A stretch of 64,000 nucleotides of DNA from Mycobacterium kubicae (lineage in GTDB: Bacteria; Actinomycetota; Actinomycetes; Mycobacteriales; Mycobacteriaceae). Positions 9,300-16,640 of this stretch are shown in pieces. The DNA is taken from positions 5,270,001 to 5,334,000 of the forward strand of contig NZ_CP065047.1 of NCBI RefSeq assembly GCF_015689175.1, read 5' to 3'. Each line of letters begins with the position of its first letter. Positions within the stretch are counted from its first letter, which is position 1. The position numbers were made by a program, and so were the translations under genes. The notes under the pieces are model-generated. The model saw nothing but the letters and a program-made list of their open reading frames with translations, was not told the DNA's origin and made no database searches.

Positions 9300-10096
9300 C
9301 GCTCGGGTATGCCGTCGTCGCGCAGATCGGTGTAGACCATCTGAGCCAGCGTGCTCGTGAGCGGATCGTCCGGGCCGCTCGGTAGGGGCAGGCCATCCTC
9401 GGCCCGGGCGGCTAGCAGGTATCCGGCCTTGATCCGAAACACCGCCGAGTAATTCGGGTCCGGCCACAGATCCGCGATCAGCGCCTCGATGTTCTGGCTG
9501 GGGTCGCTGCGATACTGGGGCCGGGTCCAGCGTTGATCCCAGGGCACCTGACTGCGATCGGGCGCTGGGTCGTTGTGCTCCCCCCACAGGTTGCTGGGCT
9601 GGCCGTCCTCGGTCGGGATCTGCTCGTAGAGCTCGTTGTTGAGCACGATCTCCATCGCCTGGCTGCGTGCGGTGTTCAGCATCCCTGCCTTGGTCAGGTA
9701 ATCCGGATGCTCGCCGCGGCTGCGGGTCCACGCCCCTACCGCCTGGGCGCCCATCTCGGCCGCCAGCTCGGCGACCTGGTAGCTGATCCTGGCCGCCTGG
9801 CTGTCCAGGAATGTCTCGCGTTGGGCTGGGCTCCACTGCGGGGGCAGCTCGAGCGGGCCCGCGTAGGCCTCCGCCACGATCTGGCGTATCTCTGGGCTCG
9901 TCACCACCACCGTCCCCGCCGAAGATGTCGAACAGACCCGGCTGGTGTGGATCTGGCCGCGTCCTCCGTGCCATATTGTGCGCTCCGATCGGCTCGAGTC
10001 GGGGTCGGGGTAACCGTGGTTAGCCATAAACTGGCGCAGCCGACGCTCAGCGACCCGTCTTCGTGCCGCAGCCGAGCGTGCATCGGGGGAGGTCAT
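9296..10096 (-). CDS. Hypothetical protein of the helicase operon, 266 aa
   Basis: The ATG at 10094-10096 overlaps the stop of the 54-aa gene as ATGA, and its own stop overlaps the helicase start as GTAA. Spacing this tight shows translational coupling. The N-terminus is Arg/Ala-rich (SAAARRRVAERRLRQFMANH). The middle is a balanced globular sequence (SPEIRQIVAEAYAGPLELPP; RISYQVAELAAEMGAQ; NTARSQAMEIVLNNELYEQI) with several Trp residues. No known domain is recognised. It is likely a partner of the methylase-helicase, judged by conserved-looking coupling only. Confidence 0.75.
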   Translation of the reverse strand: MTSPDARSAAARRRVAERRLRQFMANHGYPDPDSSRSERTIWHGGRGQIHTSRVCSTSSAGTVVVTSPEIRQIVAEAYAGPLELPPQWSPAQRETFLDSQAARISYQVAELAAEMGAQAVGAWTRSRGEHPDYLTKAGMLNTARSQAMEIVLNNELYEQIPTEDGQPSNLWGEHNDPAPDRSQVPWDQRWTRPQYRSDPSQNIEALIADLWPDPNYSAVFRIKAGYLLAARAEDGLPLPSGPDDPLTSTLAQMVYTDLRDDGIPER

Positions 10097-10257
10097 GTCG
10101 TTGTGCCGCAGTCGAATAATGTCGGGGTGAAGATCTTCCGGTTGGACCACGAGACCTCGGTACGCGCCGCGTAGGCGCCGCTTTGCGATGTGGCAGATAG
10201 GATTTCGACTCGGTCCCAGTCGCGCAGCTCGATGTCATACAGGGTGTTTGCGCTCAT
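10093..10257 (-). CDS. Small protein, 54 aa, in the helicase operon
   Basis: The reading frame MSANTLYDIELRDWDRVEIL runs 54 codons from ATG 10257 to TGA 10093-10095. GAAAGG lies six bases before the start. The stop overlaps the next gene by ATGA and the previous gene ends 15 bases upstream. It is acidic and aromatic-rich (three Trp/Tyr-containing patches, ending FTPTLFDCGTTT). It falls below common ORF-length cutoffs and would easily be missed. No family recognised. Codon use and coupling argue for a real product. Confidence 0.7.
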   Translation of the reverse strand: MSANTLYDIELRDWDRVEILSATSQSGAYAARTEVSWSNRKIFTPTLFDCGTTT

Positions 10258-10272
10258 TGGGTTGCCTTTCGG

Positions 10273-10758
10273 TTACTGGGATCGGGGGCAACTGCCTGGT
10301 GGTGCAACCATGGGGGCACGATTTGCGCCAGTGGCGGTGCGGATGTGAATGCTGCAGGAGGTCAGCTGCCGGACAAGGCGCAAGTTGTGACCAACCTTGC
10401 CTAGTGCGCGCGCATAGTCATCGGGGTTGACGTAAACGCGGATGCGGCGCTGTTCAGGGTTGATGACTTCGGCGATCGCAGACTTGATTCCCAGTGCGTT
10501 GATCACGTACCTGGCAGTGTCGCTGTCGTAGGCGATGATGCTGACATGTTCGCCGCAGAGGCGCTTTTCGACGTCGGCGATACGCAGGCCGCCCCACCCG
10601 ATACAGACGGCGACCGCGTTGATCCCGCGAACACGTGATCGGACCGCGACTTTAGCCAACAGTCCGGGCTCGCGTGCGACCGCAATGATTTCGACGGAGC
10701 CGTTGGCCAGTTCGGGCACCCGAGCTGTCAGCGCCGCTCGAACGGGACATGTGATCAT
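10273..10758 (-). CDS. Stand-alone NusA-like tandem KH-domain protein, 161 aa
   Basis: The sequence reads like the KH1-KH2 RNA-binding module of transcription factor NusA without its N-terminal polymerase-binding or S1 domains. It opens with VPELANGSVEIIAVAREPG and continues with KVAVRSRVRGINAVAVCIGW, which match the canonical NusA phrases around VPEI..G.V.I..IAREPG and KVAV.S. KH1 has a GWGG loop in place of GxxG. KH2 has the ALGKVGHN loop, matching NusA GK.GQN, followed by LVRQLTSCSIHIRT. The ATG at 10758 has AAGGG nine bases upstream; a TTG 18 bases further up is an alternative. It is encoded between a winged-helix protein and the helicase operon. A role in RNA binding or antitermination is inferred. 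Confidence 0.8.
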   Translation of the reverse strand: MITCPVRAALTARVPELANGSVEIIAVAREPGLLAKVAVRSRVRGINAVAVCIGWGGLRIADVEKRLCGEHVSIIAYDSDTARYVINALGIKSAIAEVINPEQRRIRVYVNPDDYARALGKVGHNLRLVRQLTSCSIHIRTATGANRAPMVAPPGSCPRSQ

Positions 10759-10772
10759 CGGATGGCGCCCTT

Positions 10773-11096
10773 TCAACGTGGCGCCGGCTGGCCGTCCGAG
10801 GCGCTGAAAGCGGCTTCCAGGGCGGCGATTTCGCGGTCGGCGGGGTTGGCGGCCGCCGTCCAGGTGACCTCGCGGCCTTCACGGCCACCGCGGGTCAGCA
10901 GGCCTTGACGCTCAAGGCCGCACAGCACCCGGTAGATCTGCTCGTGGATCGGGGCGCAGGATATCGCGACCCCCGCGACCGGCACGTCAGGCGCGTGCAG
11001 GCGCAACTGTGCCGTCGTGAGGGGCCGTTGCGCGATGCGGAGTTGGGCGAGCAGGTCGTCGCGCAGGACGCGGGTGGCTGCGCTGCTGCTAGGCAC
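10773..11096 (-). CDS. Winged-helix DNA-binding protein, 107 aa
   Basis: Residues about 12-80 fit a winged helix-turn-helix: LRDDLLAQLRIAQRPLTTAQ, then PIHEQIYRVLCGLERQGLLT as recognition helix region, and a basic wing (RGGREGREVTWTA). It overlaps the end of the whiB gene by eight bases and ends 14 bases before the NusA-like gene, so it is in the same operon. It is likely a regulator or DNA-binding accessory of the island; target unknown. Confidence 0.7.
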   Translation of the reverse strand: MPSSSAATRVLRDDLLAQLRIAQRPLTTAQLRLHAPDVPVAGVAISCAPIHEQIYRVLCGLERQGLLTRGGREGREVTWTAAANPADREIAALEAAFSASDGQPAPR

Positions 11097-11511
11097 TGGC
11101 CTTCTCCCTTAGCGTCGCACTTGCCCTGGACGCGGGTTTAGCCGCTTGTCGGCGGCGCAGGTCGCGCTGGGTGGCCGCGAAGTGCACGGCCTGACGGATT
11201 TGCAGGGACCGCAGCCGTAGCGCTGGGGGTTGGTTTCGGTAGCGGGCGATGACCTCGCGTAATTGCGCTCGAGCGGCCTTGAGGGCGGCGACGTCACGGG
11301 CGCCGGGCATGGCCACGCTCGCCCACACCCCATCGGTAGCGCCAAATCTGAGGGCGTTCTGGGCGCAGGCGACGATGATGGGGCAGTTGGTGCAGATCGC
11401 TGCCGACTCTCGCTCCCCGCTATATCCCCTGAACCAGGTGTCGGGGTCTTCGTACTCGCACAGGCCGGTGTCGGCTCGCAAGGGTCGGATGGTGGTCACG
11501 GCGCTCTCCAT
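11089..11511 (-). CDS. WhiB-family iron-sulfur regulator, 140 aa
   Basis: Four cysteines in the WhiB pattern are visible: Cys18, then the cluster CTNCPIIVAC (Cys40, 43, 49), which would bind a [4Fe-4S] cluster. The family turn GVWxG appears as DGVWASVAMPG, followed by a basic C-terminal tail (RDLRRRQAAKPASR) for DNA contact. WhiB proteins act with the housekeeping sigma factor. It is the first gene of the leftward operon (whiB, wHTH, NusA-like KH, 54-aa, 266-aa, helicase) and is divergent from an HTH regulator. A TATAAT box five bases before the ATG implies a leaderless mRNA. Confidence 0.9.
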   Translation of the reverse strand: MESAVTTIRPLRADTGLCEYEDPDTWFRGYSGERESAAICTNCPIIVACAQNALRFGATDGVWASVAMPGARDVAALKAARAQLREVIARYRNQPPALRLRSLQIRQAVHFAATQRDLRRRQAAKPASRASATLREKASA

Positions 11512-11516
11512 TCCTA

Positions 11517-11522
11517 ATTATA
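11517..11522 (-). promoter_or_regulatory. Consensus -10 box (TATAAT) for the leaderless whiB operon
   Basis: A perfect TATAAT on the minus strand ends five bases before the whiB ATG, so transcription should begin at or next to the start codon. The 11512-11832 gap between the two divergent regulators is AT-richer than its surroundings and holds the control region for both. Confidence 0.7.
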
Positions 11523-11787
11523 CCTGTGCATCATATTGTGTATGTTGTGTACTGACTACGTTTATAGCTGCTCATGCGCTGATAGGCAACATCAGTGCAG
11601 ATGAAGGTTTCGGCAGAGTAAGTCGACACAGTTCAAGGGCGTACAGCGTATTGGCACCCCTGCGCATCTGCTGCGCGAAACCATGCTTTTCTGCCTTAAA
11701 CAGGCTATTTCTGTGCATCTCTCGCGTGGCACATCTGTTGGGATCCCGTGTCCGACCGTGGCTGAACGTGGTCAACTTCTATAGTTA

Positions 11788-11797
11788 ACTTGCAAGT
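11788..11797. promoter_or_regulatory. Palindrome ACTTGCAAGT, candidate operator
   Basis: A perfect 10-bp inverted repeat lies 36 bases before the HTH gene and just downstream of a -10-like TATAGT (11780-11785). Position and symmetry suit autoregulation by the adjacent HTH protein. No further copy is obvious in the gap, so this is tentative. Confidence 0.35.
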
Positions 11798-11832
11798 ATC
11801 CGAGAGGTCGTCGGTCGACGACGGCGGCGACG

Positions 11833-12504
11833 ATGGCGAAGGACACGGTGAGCACCAAGGCGACTCCACCTGGCGAGAGCCCGCTAGAGCGGGTCGGCAA
11901 GGCCGTTGCCGACCGCCGAGTCGAAGTTGGGCTGGAAACGCAGCGAGAGCTAGCTGACGCGGCGAATGTGTCGCTGAACACGGCCGCGTTGCTTGAGCGC
12001 GGCAAGTCATTTCCTCATCGGATCAACCGCGTGAAGTTCGAAGATGCCCTGCAGTGGCCGCGCGGCACCCTCGATGCGCTACGCCGCGGTGAGCCCATCC
12101 CGCAGACCCAACCGCGCCCGGCAGCGGCGCTCACGGCGCAGCCCTCGTTCGAGTCGGTGTCGACCGATCCGCGCACCACGTTGCAGGCCTTGGGAATCGC
12201 TAAGGCGATAGCGGCGATATCTGCGATATGCGCACAGATTCTGGTGCGCCACAGCAACAGTGCACAGGCGAAGGCAACGCTGCGCGACCTCGACGATCAA
12301 CTGTTGCAGTTAGAGTCGCTCATTGTCGCGAGTCTGCCGCACGTGCGCGGAAAGTCGTTTAGCGAGACCATGTCGGCGCTGACCGAGCTGCACGAGTATC
12401 GCGACGTCATCCGCGACGCCGCCGGGGACGCGCAGGCCTCGACCGAAACTGCTACGCCATCGGCCGGCGCGCCACGTACGAGGCTGGCATCGGCGAAATC
12501 CTGA
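11833..12504 (+). CDS. XRE-like helix-turn-helix regulator, 223 aa
   Basis: Residues about 20-75 form a Cro/CI-type HTH (VGKAVADRRVEVGLETQREL ... NVSLNTAALLERGKSFPHR), the usual ADAANVS...LERG pattern. The C-terminal half is helical (KATLRDLDDQLLQLESLIVA) and may dimerise. It is divergent from the whiB gene and converges on the NlpC/P60 gene with a 53-base 3' overlap. The order whiB, HTH, NlpC/P60 recalls M. tuberculosis Rv0022c-Rv0023-Rv0024, so a conserved regulatory module is likely (inference from memory of that locus). Confidence 0.75.
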   Translation: MAKDTVSTKATPPGESPLERVGKAVADRRVEVGLETQRELADAANVSLNTAALLERGKSFPHRINRVKFEDALQWPRGTLDALRRGEPIPQTQPRPAAALTAQPSFESVSTDPRTTLQALGIAKAIAAISAICAQILVRHSNSAQAKATLRDLDDQLLQLESLIVASLPHVRGKSFSETMSALTELHEYRDVIRDAAGDAQASTETATPSAGAPRTRLASAKS

Positions 12505-13507
12505 CCGGCACACCGGATTGCTGGGCTTCTACGCACTGCGTTGGGCTGATGGCGAGCATGACGTGCCCTGCTTCGGGAAAGATCAGGTCTCCGGCTTCGA
12601 CGTTTCCATGAGCTACCTTGGCGCCCTGGTGAATCTGGGTGTATGTGTCGGGACCCAAGGTGATGCCGGCCTGAGCGTAGGACCAGTGAACCAGGCCGGA
12701 GCAGTCAAATTGGTTGGGCCCCTTGGCCCCCCAGACATAGGGGCACCCCAAGCGGGTTAGTGCGGCTTTGACCGCGATGCGCGCTAATGGCCCTCCCCCA
12801 GCGATCGCGGCGTCGTGGTCACCGGCGAGTTCGGGGTTGGTGTGGTGGTGGTTTCGGGTAAGCCCGGACAGGGCGGTGTCGAGGCCGGGGATAGAAAGTG
12901 GGCTGCCCACTCCCCCGCCGGCGGCGCCCAGGCCGCCCATCGGCATGCCACCGGTCATGGCGCCGGCGCCCATCGGCATCGCGCCCATCCCTGCGCCGTA
13001 GCCGCCGGCACCTCGCCCGATCAACGCCGCCAGCTCCATATTGCGCCGCTCACAGATGCGCAACAGGGCCTTGGCCCGATCCAGCTGGCTTTGCAAATGC
13101 GTCACCAATTCCCGCTTGCCTGCCGGGGTTCCGGTGGCAGGAGCGATCGCGGCCACCCCCGAACGGGTATCGGTGATCACCCCATCCATGCCCCCGCCAC
13201 CCGCGGCAGCAGCCTCTCCCACGCCGGTCAGCGGCGGGCCGGTCCCCGCGTCGGCGGCGATGGTGTGATCCAGGGAAAATAGCTGCCCAGTGTTGGCAAC
13301 GCCGTACCCGGTGGCCGCCGCACCACCCCAGCCTGCGGCGGCGGCCTGTCCCGCGCCTGCCACAACCTGGCGACCCGTCACCAGTCCCGACGTTGATGAC
13401 CAACCCCCGTTAATCATCGGCGCCGCCCCGAAAAGCCTGCGCGCATCGCCCAATACACGGCCAGCCTCAGCCACCACCTCATCGAGCGACATACCCGGCA
13501 GTATCAC
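12452..13507 (-). CDS. NlpC/P60 peptidoglycan endopeptidase with DUF4226-like N-terminal domain, 351 aa
   Basis: Residues 1-230 are the shared helical and Gly/Met-rich N-terminal module (MSLDEVVAEAGRVLGDARR...). The C-terminal NlpC/P60 domain begins near residue 240: ALTRLGCPYVWGAKGPNQFD, then the catalytic Cys in DCSGLVHWSYAQ and the catalytic His in AGHVMLAIS. Such enzymes cleave the D-Glu to diaminopimelate bond in peptidoglycan stems. Translation starts at GTG 13507 or, more likely, ATG 13492, which matches the paralogue at 2215-3222. No classical signal peptide is seen, so export may use type VII secretion (inference). It is identical over its first two thirds to the next gene. Confidence 0.85.
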   Translation of the reverse strand: MILPGMSLDEVVAEAGRVLGDARRLFGAAPMINGGWSSTSGLVTGRQVVAGAGQAAAAGWGGAAATGYGVANTGQLFSLDHTIAADAGTGPPLTGVGEAAAAGGGGMDGVITDTRSGVAAIAPATGTPAGKRELVTHLQSQLDRAKALLRICERRNMELAALIGRGAGGYGAGMGAMPMGAGAMTGGMPMGGLGAAGGGVGSPLSIPGLDTALSGLTRNHHHTNPELAGDHDAAIAGGGPLARIAVKAALTRLGCPYVWGAKGPNQFDCSGLVHWSYAQAGITLGPDTYTQIHQGAKVAHGNVEAGDLIFPEAGHVMLAISPTQCVEAQQSGVPVRISPMPASYVARRPMA

Positions 13508-13554
13508 CTAAACCGCGCCCACGCGGCTATCACCAGCACCAACTTCGCCGCTCA
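12831..13554. repeat. 724-bp direct repeat, copy 1
   Basis: Identical by eye to 13973-14696 (offset 1,142). It covers the start region, about 45 bases of upstream DNA and the N-terminal 225 or so codons of the NlpC/P60 gene. It ends exactly on the stop codon of the neighbouring SLT gene (13552-13554). Confidence 0.9.
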
Positions 13555-14649
13555 GTAACCCTTCGGCGGTCGTGTGGGATCGGCCTGCTGGATGTTGGCT
13601 GCCAGATTCGACGCGTCAGCTGCGACGCAATAGCGGCCGCGGGCGTAGTTGATGAACGCGCACGCTTCGGATACGTCGTCGAATCGGCTACTTGCTGTGC
13701 CCGGCTGGTGATACTGCCGGAACGTTGCACCGGTGAATTGGAACGACCCTCCGCTGGGATCTCCCCTCTGCGCGTTGGCATCGGTGTGGTTTATGGCGTC
13801 GTTGCGGTATCCGGATTCACGTTTAGCCACCAGCATCATCCCGGCTTCCCACCGGGCACGTGCTACGGGATCATGAACGCCTTCGATGTCGAGGGCTTTG
13901 CGGATCGCCGCGCGGACGCGGTCGGCCCCTGGACCTGCGGGCTCGGCGGCCAGGTTCAATCCCTGATCCGGCTCGGGGTTGGTGTGGTGGTGGTTTCGGG
14001 TAAGCCCGGACAGGGCGGTGTCGAGGCCGGGGATAGAAAGTGGGCTGCCCACTCCCCCGCCGGCGGCGCCCAGGCCGCCCATCGGCATGCCACCGGTCAT
14101 GGCGCCGGCGCCCATCGGCATCGCGCCCATCCCTGCGCCGTAGCCGCCGGCACCTCGCCCGATCAACGCCGCCAGCTCCATATTGCGCCGCTCACAGATG
14201 CGCAACAGGGCCTTGGCCCGATCCAGCTGGCTTTGCAAATGCGTCACCAATTCCCGCTTGCCTGCCGGGGTTCCGGTGGCAGGAGCGATCGCGGCCACCC
14301 CCGAACGGGTATCGGTGATCACCCCATCCATGCCCCCGCCACCCGCGGCAGCAGCCTCTCCCACGCCGGTCAGCGGCGGGCCGGTCCCCGCGTCGGCGGC
14401 GATGGTGTGATCCAGGGAAAATAGCTGCCCAGTGTTGGCAACGCCGTACCCGGTGGCCGCCGCACCACCCCAGCCTGCGGCGGCGGCCTGTCCCGCGCCT
14501 GCCACAACCTGGCGACCCGTCACCAGTCCCGACGTTGATGACCAACCCCCGTTAATCATCGGCGCCGCCCCGAAAAGCCTGCGCGCATCGCCCAATACAC
14601 GGCCAGCCTCAGCCACCACCTCATCGAGCGACATACCCGGCAGTATCAC
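13552..14649 (-). CDS. Lysozyme/SLT-type muramidase with the same DUF4226-like N-terminal domain, 365 aa
   Basis: Residues 1-229 are identical to the NlpC/P60 protein. The unique C-terminus (about 235-365) has a lytic-transglycosylase/lysozyme fold signature: RARWEAGMMLVAKRESGYRN with the likely catalytic Glu in AKRESGY, then GGSFQFTGATFRQYH (GxxQF element) and a C-terminal ACAFINYARGRYC. It would cut the glycan strand, complementing the stem-peptide cut of its twin. Its stop (13552-13554) lies inside the repeat copy preceding the next gene, and the two genes run in tandem with separate but identical start regions. Probable start GTG 14649 or ATG 14634. Confidence 0.85.
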   Translation of the reverse strand: MILPGMSLDEVVAEAGRVLGDARRLFGAAPMINGGWSSTSGLVTGRQVVAGAGQAAAAGWGGAAATGYGVANTGQLFSLDHTIAADAGTGPPLTGVGEAAAAGGGGMDGVITDTRSGVAAIAPATGTPAGKRELVTHLQSQLDRAKALLRICERRNMELAALIGRGAGGYGAGMGAMPMGAGAMTGGMPMGGLGAAGGGVGSPLSIPGLDTALSGLTRNHHHTNPEPDQGLNLAAEPAGPGADRVRAAIRKALDIEGVHDPVARARWEAGMMLVAKRESGYRNDAINHTDANAQRGDPSGGSFQFTGATFRQYHQPGTASSRFDDVSEACAFINYARGRYCVAADASNLAANIQQADPTRPPKGY

Positions 14650-14696
14650 CTAAACCGCGCCCACGCGGCTATCACCAGCACCAACTTCGCCGCTCA
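13973..14696. repeat. 724-bp direct repeat, copy 2
   Basis: Second copy of the 12831-13554 repeat, carrying the N-terminal module and upstream region of the SLT-type gene. The sequence diverges abruptly at both ends, and several overlapping translations in other frames are also identical, so the DNA itself is conserved. Confidence 0.9.
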
Positions 14697-14874
14697 CGCC
14701 TCCCAGCGCTCCCAGCTGTGAGCGTTGCCGTGGGGTGCGTTTGGCTTTCGGCTCGCCGGTGTTGACGCCGACAACCACCACCTGCGATATCGAACGGTGC
14801 CACCGAAACCGCTTGACGCCCAACATAATTGAGTGTGGCTGAGCGTGCAGTATGCCACGCCACCTCGATGGATG

Positions 14875-14900
14875 GGTCAGCTTTCCACGGAAAACTGACC
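14875..14900. promoter_or_regulatory. Imperfect parS-like palindrome downstream of parB
   Basis: GGTCAGCTTTCCACGG followed by AAAACTGACC forms a 26-bp near-palindrome with the same core (TTTCC..GGAAAA, flanked by CAG/CTG) as the two perfect sites upstream of parA. It lies 10 bases after the parB stop codon. Confidence 0.55.
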
Positions 14901-14909
14901 CTCGCGATG

Positions 14910-15800
14910 CTATGTGAGCAACTTCCTGAGCTGGCCGACCAGTGTCCTGGCTCCTTTATCGCCAAGTTGATCGCGCAACGCTATCGCCAGGGCGCGTGGA
15001 TCCGCGTCGAACTTTCGAAGCGCCCGCGTCACCGAGCGCAGCGGCGGCGCCGTTGGTTCGTCTCGTGCCGCCGAATCCGAATTGCCGTCTTCGGTTTCAT
15101 TGGCGGTGTTGGCCCCTTCACTGCGCCGGCCGCGAGCGGCCTTCCACCGGGCCACCTGCTGTGCGAGCGGAACCTGGGCAAGTGAACGCGCTTCGCGAAT
15201 CGCCAGATCGCCCCTGCGGGTGGCTTCCTGAAGATCGGGTGCCAGTTTGAGTAGCGCGCGCCGATGTGACACCCACGTCTTGCTCTTACGAAGATGTTCG
15301 GCCGCGGCGTCAGCGCTGCCGTACTCCCCCACTAGCCTCTCGACAGCTTTGGCTTCCTCGATCACGTCGAATCCCGAGCGGTCGACGTTCTCGGAGATTA
15401 CAGCCGTGAGCAGCGTTGCGCGATCATTGGCGAGTTCGTCTTTGATCACGATGTCGAGCTCGGGTCGGCCGAACTTGTGCGCGGCGGCCAACCGCCGGTT
15501 GCCGATGATTACTACCCACCGCGCCGAAATCGTGGTCTCGGGGTAGATGTTTTGAAATGCTCCTCGGGTGACAACAACTACGGGCTGTAGTTGGAAGTCA
15601 ACGATGGAGGCCAACTCGTCGAGGTCACCGACCGAATCGCGCGGGTTGTGTGGGTTGCCGACCAGGTCTCGTAGAGCCACCGACCGCGACAGGCCCGACC
15701 GTGGGGCGACGACGGGAATCTTCGCGTTTCCGTCAACAGATGAGTTGTCGCCAACAGCATCGACGAGATCATCGAATGTCTTGACACCACCGCGCCCCAT
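14910..15800 (-). CDS. parB: ParB-family partition protein, 296 aa
   Basis: The ParB N-terminal nucleotide-binding domain is visible: NPHNPRDSVGDLDELASIVD, then IIGNRRLAAAHKFGRPELDI in place of the usual GERR box. The central HTH is SADAAAEHLRKSKTWVSHRR. The C-terminus (RALRKFDADPRALAIALRDQ...) should dimerise. It spreads from parS sites to segregate the element. Its ATG overlaps the parA stop by one base (TAATG). Divergence of the box from chromosomal ParB supports a plasmid-type origin. Confidence 0.9.
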   Translation of the reverse strand: MGRGGVKTFDDLVDAVGDNSSVDGNAKIPVVAPRSGLSRSVALRDLVGNPHNPRDSVGDLDELASIVDFQLQPVVVVTRGAFQNIYPETTISARWVVIIGNRRLAAAHKFGRPELDIVIKDELANDRATLLTAVISENVDRSGFDVIEEAKAVERLVGEYGSADAAAEHLRKSKTWVSHRRALLKLAPDLQEATRRGDLAIREARSLAQVPLAQQVARWKAARGRRSEGANTANETEDGNSDSAARDEPTAPPLRSVTRALRKFDADPRALAIALRDQLGDKGARTLVGQLRKLLT

Positions 15801-16516
15801 TACCGGACTCCTACCATGTTCAGTTCGTCGGCGAGCTTGTAGAAGTCAGCCGCCGCGTTGGCCGCCGAGCCACTCTTCTTGTACTGGGTGACCACGACGC
15901 CCTCGCTGCAGGCATTCGTGTGAATCTTGTAGTGCCGCACTACCGTCTCGGCTAAGGGCCATCCCTGTCCGCGAATGAACTTCTGCGTTTGCTTTAACCA
16001 GTGTTCGCCATCGCGCGGGTCCCAATCATTGATGAAGACCCGGTAGGGGATGTTGCGCGGTTCGAGAAGCTTACGGATCGTGCGCGCGGTTGGGTCGAAG
16101 CACATCGGCGCCGGCAGCACCGGGACGATCGCTTCGGCGGTGACGTCGAGGACGGTCCGCAGTGCATCGGCGGAGTATCCGTCACCTAGACCATCTCGAG
16201 AGGAGTCCGCGTCGAGGTCGAACCAGCCGGCGGTATCGACGTAGACCTCGACAATACCGGGCAGGTTGTTGAGCTGCTGCAGCCATTCGAGGGGATCGTC
16301 GTGCGCTTGGACAAGATGGAAGGGGAGTGCGTCGACCCGGTTGGCCCACCATTTTGCCGACCCCTGCGGGTCTATCGAGACCGCAGCCACCGGCGAGAAC
16401 GCGTCGGGCTCGAGATATGCGGTCAGTTTTTGGGCTCGTACGGCGGCCAGATTGACGGTCGCGGTGCTCTTGCCGACACCGCCTTTTTGGTTCAAAACAG
16501 TGACAACTTTAGTCAT
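15800..16516 (-). CDS. parA: ParA-family partition ATPase, 238 aa
   Basis: The deviant Walker A KGGVGKSTATVNLAA is close to the N-terminus (MTKVVTVLNQKGGVGKST), followed by VAAVSIDPQGSAKWWANRV (Walker A' type) and VEVYVDTAGWFDLDAD (Walker B region). I chose ATG 16516 because ParA proteins start a few residues before the P-loop. The upstream extension to 16714 would translate through a parS palindrome. It forms an operon with parB and would drive segregation of the element when excised. Confidence 0.9.
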   Translation of the reverse strand: MTKVVTVLNQKGGVGKSTATVNLAAVRAQKLTAYLEPDAFSPVAAVSIDPQGSAKWWANRVDALPFHLVQAHDDPLEWLQQLNNLPGIVEVYVDTAGWFDLDADSSRDGLGDGYSADALRTVLDVTAEAIVPVLPAPMCFDPTARTIRKLLEPRNIPYRVFINDWDPRDGEHWLKQTQKFIRGQGWPLAETVVRHYKIHTNACSEGVVVTQYKKSGSAANAAADFYKLADELNMVGVR

Positions 16517-16640
16517 GGGGAGAAGACCTTGGTGCGCTTGGGCCGCGGCTGCGGCCCACTCCGGGAACCGGCCGCCAGGAAATACGTCGCTGACCGAACG
16601 ACCGCCCCTCAGACACGCTGAATTGTGCATTACATCTCGC

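Noticed and set aside
9300..9974. N-terminal extension of the helicase frame (about 225 residues, Arg/Gly/Pro-rich)
   Set aside because: It overlaps the 266-aa gene, whose frame has balanced, globular composition and operon-style overlaps at both ends; the extension has shadow-frame composition.
12898..13001. Repeated short plus-strand frames identical in both halves of 12.8-14.7 kb
   Set aside because: They are shadows of the duplicated N-terminal module, useful only as proof that the DNA itself is identical.
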